Below the pieces are notes generated by a model. It was not told the origin of the DNA and did no database searches. It was given only the letters and a program-made list of their open reading frames with translations. A stretch of 64,000 nt of DNA, from contig JAFIEP010000100.1 in NCBI GenBank assembly GCA_020832495.1, positions 1-64,000 of the forward strand, in the 5' to 3' direction. Below are positions 57,067 to 64,000 of the stretch, in pieces (positions within the stretch are counted from its first letter, which is position 1; each line of letters starts with the position of its first letter). Position numbers and translations under genes: made by a program. The DNA comes from Acidimicrobiia bacterium (lineage in GTDB: Bacteria; Actinomycetota; Acidimicrobiia; Acidimicrobiales; Acidimicrobilacustridaceae).

Positions 57067-58202
57067 TGGCCGCCGAGCATCAGGGGGTCAGCGAGCCAGC
57101 GTCGAACGACCCACGTCGACGCCTGCGGTCGGTGGTGGCCGACCACTCGATCATCGTGTGTACCGGATCAGGCGGCGTGGGCAAGACGACGACTGCCGCC
57201 GTGATGGCGCTCGAAGGGGCGCGCGCCGGCCGCAAGGCGGTGGTGGTGACCATCGACCCGGCCAAACGCCTGGCCGACGCCCTCGGGCTCGAGGGCCTCA
57301 CCAACGCACCGAGCGAGATCGACGGCGACTGGCCGGGGTCGCTCTCGGCGCTCATGCTCGACACCAAGTCCACCTTCGACGACTTGGTCCGCAAGCACGC
57401 CGAGTCGCCCGACCAGGCGGAGCGGATCCTCGAGAACCGCTTCTACCGCAACATCTCCGGTGCGCTGTCGGGCACCCAGGAGTACATGGCAATGGAGAAG
57501 CTCTACGAACTCCACGAGGACTACGACTTCGACCTCATCGTGGTGGACACGCCGCCCACCCGCAACGCCCTCGACTTCCTGGACGCGCCACGCCGCCTGA
57601 CCCGGTTCTTGGACCACCGCTTGTACCGCATCCTCATGGCCCCCACCCGGGGCTTCGTCCGAGCGGTCAACGTGGCGGCCCAGGCCTTCCTACGAACGGT
57701 GTCGAAGGTGGTCGGCGGAGAGGTCGTAGAGGACGCCGTTACCTTCTTCAGTGCCTTCGACGGCATGGAGCAGGGTTTCAAGGACCGAGCCGACCGGGTA
57801 CTCGAGCTGCTCGGCCACGACGAGACGGCCTTCCTCCTCGTCACCGCTCCGCGCCGCGACCTCATCGAGGAGGGCACGTTCTTCGCCGAGCGCCTCGGGG
57901 AGGCCGACATCGAGGTGCGGGCGCTCATCGTCAACCGGGTGCACCCCCGGTTCAGCTCGGCCGCTCCCGCCGCGCTCAGGGAGCGGTCGGCCACGCTGGC
58001 GGGCACCGACCTGGGCGCGCTCTACGGCAACCTGGCCGACTTCGCCGCCATTGCCGAGACCGAGGAACGTCACCTCGCCACCCTGGCCGAGCACGTCGGA
58101 TCGGCTCCGGTGGTCCGGGTGCCGTTCCTCTCGACCGACATCCACGACCTCGGTGGGCTCGAGCTCATCGGCTCGCACCTCTTCGACCCCGACAGCCGCT
58201 GA
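57066..58202 (+). CDS. ArsA/GET3-like ATPase (second of two)
   Basis: This partner of the preceding ATPase has P-loop CTGSGGVGKTT (residues 32-42), switch motif DPAKRLADALGL and VVDTPPTRNALDFLDAPRR (Get3-like 'DTPPTGH' region). The signature Lys of the deviant Walker A (KGGVGKT) is Ser here, unlike its neighbour, so the two probably form an asymmetric heterodimer in which one site acts differently. 378 aa. Coupled translation by the TGATG overlap supports a 1:1 complex. Confidence 0.87.
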   Translation: MAAEHQGVSEPASNDPRRRLRSVVADHSIIVCTGSGGVGKTTTAAVMALEGARAGRKAVVVTIDPAKRLADALGLEGLTNAPSEIDGDWPGSLSALMLDTKSTFDDLVRKHAESPDQAERILENRFYRNISGALSGTQEYMAMEKLYELHEDYDFDLIVVDTPPTRNALDFLDAPRRLTRFLDHRLYRILMAPTRGFVRAVNVAAQAFLRTVSKVVGGEVVEDAVTFFSAFDGMEQGFKDRADRVLELLGHDETAFLLVTAPRRDLIEEGTFFAERLGEADIEVRALIVNRVHPRFSSAAPAALRERSATLAGTDLGALYGNLADFAAIAETEERHLATLAEHVGSAPVVRVPFLSTDIHDLGGLELIGSHLFDPDSR

Positions 58203-58293
58203 TCGGCCCGCCCCTCGATTTCCTGCGGACGTTCGCGAGGCCCTGGCCTGCGTCTCGCACACAAGATCCCCGGGGGCGGGGGAGGCGGTTCGG

Positions 58294-58647
58294 TCAGGTG
58301 TCGTCGGGGGTCGGGGACAGGAGCACCTCGACCGCCTCGTCGAAGGTCTCCTTCACCGGGACGATCCGATCGAAGCCCGTGGTGTGCAGCAGCCGGGTGA
58401 GCGTCGGACGACTGCAAGCAACGCTGACCTCGCCCTCGCTCTCGCGGGTCCGCCGGATGCCTCCGATCAACGCACCGAGGCCAGCCGAGTCCATGAAGGG
58501 CACCTCGGACAGGTCAATGAGCAGCCGCGGCGTGCTCGACAAATTGGCGAGCGCCTCTCGGAAGTGCGGCACGGTGTAGGCATCCAGTTCACCCACCGGG
58601 CGGCACACCACGTAGTCCCCACGGTCGTCGATAGCGATGTCGAGCAC
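58294..58647 (-). CDS. STAS-domain anti-anti-sigma factor
   Basis: The 117-aa STAS fold (RPVGELDAYTVPHFREALAN, RLLIDLSEVPFMDSAGLGAL) contains the phospho-acceptor Ser in MDSAGLG. Anti-anti-sigma factors of the SpoIIAA/RsbV class release sigma by binding an RsbW-type kinase when unphosphorylated. GTG 58647 is chosen because AGGAG is 5 nt upstream. No sigma factor or RsbW gene is next to it; the RsbW-like gene at 45718 is the nearest candidate partner. Confidence 0.9.
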   Translation of the reverse strand: MLDIAIDDRGDYVVCRPVGELDAYTVPHFREALANLSSTPRLLIDLSEVPFMDSAGLGALIGGIRRTRESEGEVSVACSRPTLTRLLHTTGFDRIVPVKETFDEAVEVLLSPTPDDT

Positions 58648-58773
58648 GCGCACTCCTGGTCGTCGGCCGTCGTGGTCGATGGTAGTGCGTCCCCGGCCGA
58701 TGACCGCCCACGCTCGTGTCGATCGCGACTCGACGGCTTTGGTCGTCGGCAGCCGGAGCACTAGCGTGCCAAC

Positions 58774-59235
58774 GTGACCCGGGTACTGCTCGCCACCGAC
58801 GCCGACTGGATCAGCGATGAGGTCACGGCCGCCTTGGCCGATGCGAACACCGAGCTGTACCGGGTCCGAAAGGGATCAGAGGTGGTGGCCGCCTGCCAGG
58901 AACTCGCACCCCACCTCGCCGTGATCGACATGCAGATCGGCAACATGGGCGGCATGGCCACGTGTCTGGCCATCCGCCACGAGGAGGAGATGGACCGACT
59001 CGACCCCATGGCCATCCTCCTGCTCGCCGATCGTGCCCAGGACGCCTTCCTCGCCCGACGAGCCGAGGCTGACGGGGTGCTGGTGAAGCCGGTCGACGCC
59101 TTTCGGCTCCGGCGGGCAGCCAGCACCGTCCTCGACGGCAACGCCTACACCGACGGTCTCGACTGGTTCACCGACCACGAGGAGAGCGACGGTGACACCG
59201 CCGACGATGCCGGCCCGGTGGCGGCCGACGCCTGA
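58774..59235 (+). CDS. Response-regulator receiver protein, divergent
   Basis: A lone receiver-like domain (RVLLATDADWISDEVTAALA, LAVIDMQIGNMGGMATCLAI with the Asp, ILLLADRAQDAF, GVLVKPVDAFRLRR with the Lys) and an acidic tail. The early acidic pair is Asp-Ala-Asp. The Asp-Met and Lys-Pro signatures are kept. No output domain exists, so it acts by protein contact. GTG 58774 stands 6 nt after TAGCGT. Divergent from the STAS gene. 153 aa. Confidence 0.8.
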   Translation: MTRVLLATDADWISDEVTAALADANTELYRVRKGSEVVAACQELAPHLAVIDMQIGNMGGMATCLAIRHEEEMDRLDPMAILLLADRAQDAFLARRAEADGVLVKPVDAFRLRRAASTVLDGNAYTDGLDWFTDHEESDGDTADDAGPVAADA

Positions 59236-59373
59236 CCGACGAATTCGCGATGCGGTGACCCACGGAACCGGAGCCGGGACACGTGCGCCACGCAGCGGTG
59301 CACAGCGATCCCCGTGGTGCAGGTGTGTCTCCCGCGGGTGGGCACGCCATCCGCTCTGCGGTGAGAACTGACC

Positions 59374-61236
<1,863 letters not shown>

Positions 61237-61239
61237 TGT

Positions 61240-61272
61240 GGTCCCCGCTCTCGTGGCGCGAGAGCGGGGACC
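61240..61272 (+). terminator. Terminator after tRNA-Pro
   Basis: Perfect 14-bp stem GGTCCCCGCTCTCG / CGAGAGCGGGGACC with a 5-nt loop (tggcg), 3 nt after CCA. Confidence 0.85.
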
Positions 61273-61314
61273 GACAGCACACCGTTCCGGTCACGCTCCG
61301 GCGGGGGAGGACAC

Positions 61315-62277
61315 ATGGCTGCAGGCGCCCGTGACCCAGAGCGCGCCCGCACGTCCAAGGTCGGCGACGCCCTCGTCGTGCGGATCAGAGCGGCGCTCAA
61401 CGGTACCGACAGCCGGTTGGTCCTCCTCGGTGCCGTGCTGTTGGCCATGGGTATCGGTGTGGCCGACTGGTTGACCCGACCCGAACTCTCGTTGGTGGTC
61501 TTCTACCTGCTGCCGCTACTGATGGTCGCTGGCCGTTGTGCGCCGCGCACCGCCGTGGCGTTCGCCCTGGCCCTGTCGCTACAAGGCATCGTGATCGGCA
61601 TCAGCGCCCCCACCGCGCTGAGCCGCAGCGTCATCGTGTGGAACACCGGTGTCCGGACCGCCTTCTACCTACTGGTTGCCGGACTGGTCATCAGCCTCCG
61701 GCGTGTGCTCGAGGACCTGGCCTGGCAGGCCGAGCGAGATCCGCTCACCCACGCACCGAACCGACGAGCGTTCGCTGAGGCCGCCGAACGGGCATTCAAC
61801 TCGAGCCGCCGGACCTCCCGGCCGGTCACCGTGTTGTACCTCGACGTGGACTACCTCAAGCCGGTGAACGACAGCATCGGTCACGAGGCCGGCGACCGCC
61901 TGCTCTGTCGCGTGGCCGACGTGCTCGGTGACGACCTGCGATCGATCGACCTGTTCGCCCGCGCCGGTGGCGACGAGTTCGTGATCCTGCTTCCCGACAG
62001 CGACGGGGACGAAGCCCGACAGGCGGTCGCTCGTCTTCGCCAGGCGTTGGCCGTTCCCTTCGAACTGGCGCCGGGCGTGCTGGCCGATACCGGGGTGAGC
62101 GCCAGCTTCGGTGGCTGGGTGGGCGTGCCCGGACCGCACACCACCGTCGACGACGTGCTCCAGCTCGCCGACCAGGGGATGTACGAAGCCAAGCGCCGCC
62201 GCGATGGCAGTGTGCCGCTGGCCGGTGAGCCCAGCCGGGCGCAGGGCCCCGACAGCGCCCTCCCACCGGCGCCGTAG
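61315..62277 (+). CDS. Membrane-bound GGDEF diguanylate cyclase
   Basis: Three or four membrane helices (residues about 35-125) are followed by a GGDEF domain: DPLTHAPNRRAF, VLYLDVDYLKPVND (metal Asp), FARAGGDEFVILLP (GGDEF 218-222). The inhibitory site RxxD (Arg209, Asp212) lies five residues before GGDEF, so product feedback is expected. It makes c-di-GMP from GTP. No EAL domain or sensory domain other than the membrane part. 320 aa. ATG 61315 follows GGGGGAGGA by 4-5 nt. Confidence 0.93.
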   Translation: MAAGARDPERARTSKVGDALVVRIRAALNGTDSRLVLLGAVLLAMGIGVADWLTRPELSLVVFYLLPLLMVAGRCAPRTAVAFALALSLQGIVIGISAPTALSRSVIVWNTGVRTAFYLLVAGLVISLRRVLEDLAWQAERDPLTHAPNRRAFAEAAERAFNSSRRTSRPVTVLYLDVDYLKPVNDSIGHEAGDRLLCRVADVLGDDLRSIDLFARAGGDEFVILLPDSDGDEARQAVARLRQALAVPFELAPGVLADTGVSASFGGWVGVPGPHTTVDDVLQLADQGMYEAKRRRDGSVPLAGEPSRAQGPDSALPPAP

Positions 62278-62286
62278 GCTCCGACC

Positions 62287-62541
62287 ATGCGTCTCGACGA
62301 ACTCCAGTCGCTCATGGACGACCTCTACGGCGAGGCGGACCGGGCGCGGGGCATTCCGCCCACGGTGGCCTGGCTCTGCGAGGAACTCGGCGAACTGGCC
62401 CAAGCGGTGCGCAAGGGCACCAGGGAGGAACAGCTCCACGAGTTGGGTGACGTACTGGCCTGGCTGGCCTCGCTGGCCAATCAGCTGGACCTCTCGCTCG
62501 ACGAGGCGATGGCGCGCTACGTGGACGCGCCACCGCGCTGA
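62287..62541 (+). CDS. MazG-like nucleotide pyrophosphohydrolase
   Basis: An 84-aa all-helical protein with the metal motif EELGELAQAVRKGTREEQLH and ELGDVLAWLASLANQ (ExxE-x12-ExxD), which binds Mg2+ in the MazG/iMazG group. These proteins hydrolyse non-canonical or excess NTPs. TAGGCT ends 6 nt before ATG; its TAG is the stop codon of the GGDEF gene. Short form without the second MazG domain. Confidence 0.88.
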   Translation: MRLDELQSLMDDLYGEADRARGIPPTVAWLCEELGELAQAVRKGTREEQLHELGDVLAWLASLANQLDLSLDEAMARYVDAPPR

Positions 62542-62554
62542 GCGAGCGGTTCGC

Positions 62555-63625
<1,071 letters not shown>

Positions 63626-63722
63626 TCACCCAATCGACCACCCCGAGTGGCCTCCTCGGGACCGAGCGAGCACGGGGAAGATCCACTCCCGATGGCACGC
63701 CGGGCCGCCGGACAGTGCTGGC

Positions 63723-64000
63723 TCAATCCACGTAGGCCGGTCCCTCGTCGAGGCGGAAGGCAGCGTGCAGGCACTGCACGGCGTGCTCGATCTGCGCCTC
63801 GCGCACCACACACGAGATGCGGATGGCCGAGGTGGAGATCATCTCGATGTTGATCTCGTTGGCAGCCAACGTCTCGAACACCGTGGCCGCCACGCCGGGA
63901 TGGGTCTTCATGCCGGCACCGATGACGCTCACGCGGGCGATGCCGTCGTCGACCACCGCCCCGGAAGCTCCCATCTCGTCGGTGAGCCCCGACGTCACCT
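63723..64000 (-). CDS. lysC: Aspartate kinase, C-terminal ACT region (partial)
   Basis: The visible 90 residues form the second ACT domain: ARVSVIGAGMKTHPGVAATV, LAANEINIEMISTSAIRISC, AVQCLHAAFRLDEG. This is the regulatory end of aspartate kinase, which phosphorylates aspartate and is inhibited by lysine/threonine. The gene continues beyond the right edge. It lies 142 bp upstream of asd. Confidence 0.93.
   Translation of the reverse strand, partial: VTSGLTDEMGASGAVVDDGIARVSVIGAGMKTHPGVAATVFETLAANEINIEMISTSAIRISCVVREAQIEHAVQCLHAAFRLDEGPAYVD

Overview
The window is high-GC DNA from an actinobacterium, most likely of the Acidimicrobiia/Ilumatobacter type. That placement is an inference from very strong G/C bias at third codon positions, a WhiB regulator, a DevR/DevS-like two-component pair, a DUF4012 pair, a whiB/nfeD/ArsA-ATPase neighbourhood, and many apparently leaderless genes carrying a TANNNT hexamer 6-7 nt before the start codon. 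Most of the window is ordinary chromosome, with one clear integrated element near the left third.

Positions 1-12.4 kb (chromosome): tail of an unknown gene, a CobW-type GTPase, a secreted seven-bladed streptogramin-lyase-like propeller, a cobalamin-binding BtuF-like protein, a large S-layer-homology surface protein with a polysaccharide-lyase-like body, a two-copy 72-bp tandem repeat, a DUF4012 membrane protein, a DUF1269 protein and a Tat-exported PhoX-type phosphatase.

Positions 12.45-24.76 kb (genomic island): tRNA-Lys(TTT) is intact at 12420-12494. A perfect 46-bp copy of its 3' half, starting at anticodon-loop nucleotide 32, recurs at 24711-24756. A tyrosine integrase lies directly inside the tRNA. 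The cargo is a two-gene operon (DUF4365 nuclease-like protein plus a protein with a HicA-like N-terminus), several small unknown genes separated by long hairpin repeats, a divergent control region (XRE repressor and broken excisionase on one side; XRE, membrane protein and ImmA/IrrE protease on the other), a small RHH/membrane-protein operon, and an adenine methyltransferase with a restriction-endonuclease-like partner. The island looks like a defence-bearing integrative element whose excisionase may be dead.

Positions 24.8-47.4 kb (chromosome): K+ channel, D-aminoacylase-like amidohydrolase, LLM-class oxidoreductase, universal stress protein, an asparagine-synthetase-like enzyme lacking the glutaminase cysteine, then a respiratory copper/disulfide cluster (Sco1, PCuAC, CtaG, DsbB, TlpA-like) beside a cupredoxin/multicopper-oxidase fusion. 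Next come a UspA/P-type ATPase operon, an amidase, a divergent NarL-type regulator/GAF histidine kinase pair, a PNPOx-fold protein, an SDR, an RsbW-like anti-sigma protein, dUTPase and an LPXTG-like secreted protein.

Positions 47.5-64 kb (chromosome): second DUF4012 protein, oligoribonuclease, aldehyde dehydrogenase, MBL-fold hydrolase with FxsA, WhiB, an NfeD-type protein without the expected serine, two ArsA-like ATPases, a STAS protein, a receiver protein, a CPA-type antiporter whose stop codon lies inside tRNA-Pro(CGG), a diguanylate cyclase, a MazG-like protein, aspartate-semialdehyde dehydrogenase and the C-terminal end of aspartate kinase. Several gene ends carry perfect 10-16 bp stem-loops that probably act as terminators.
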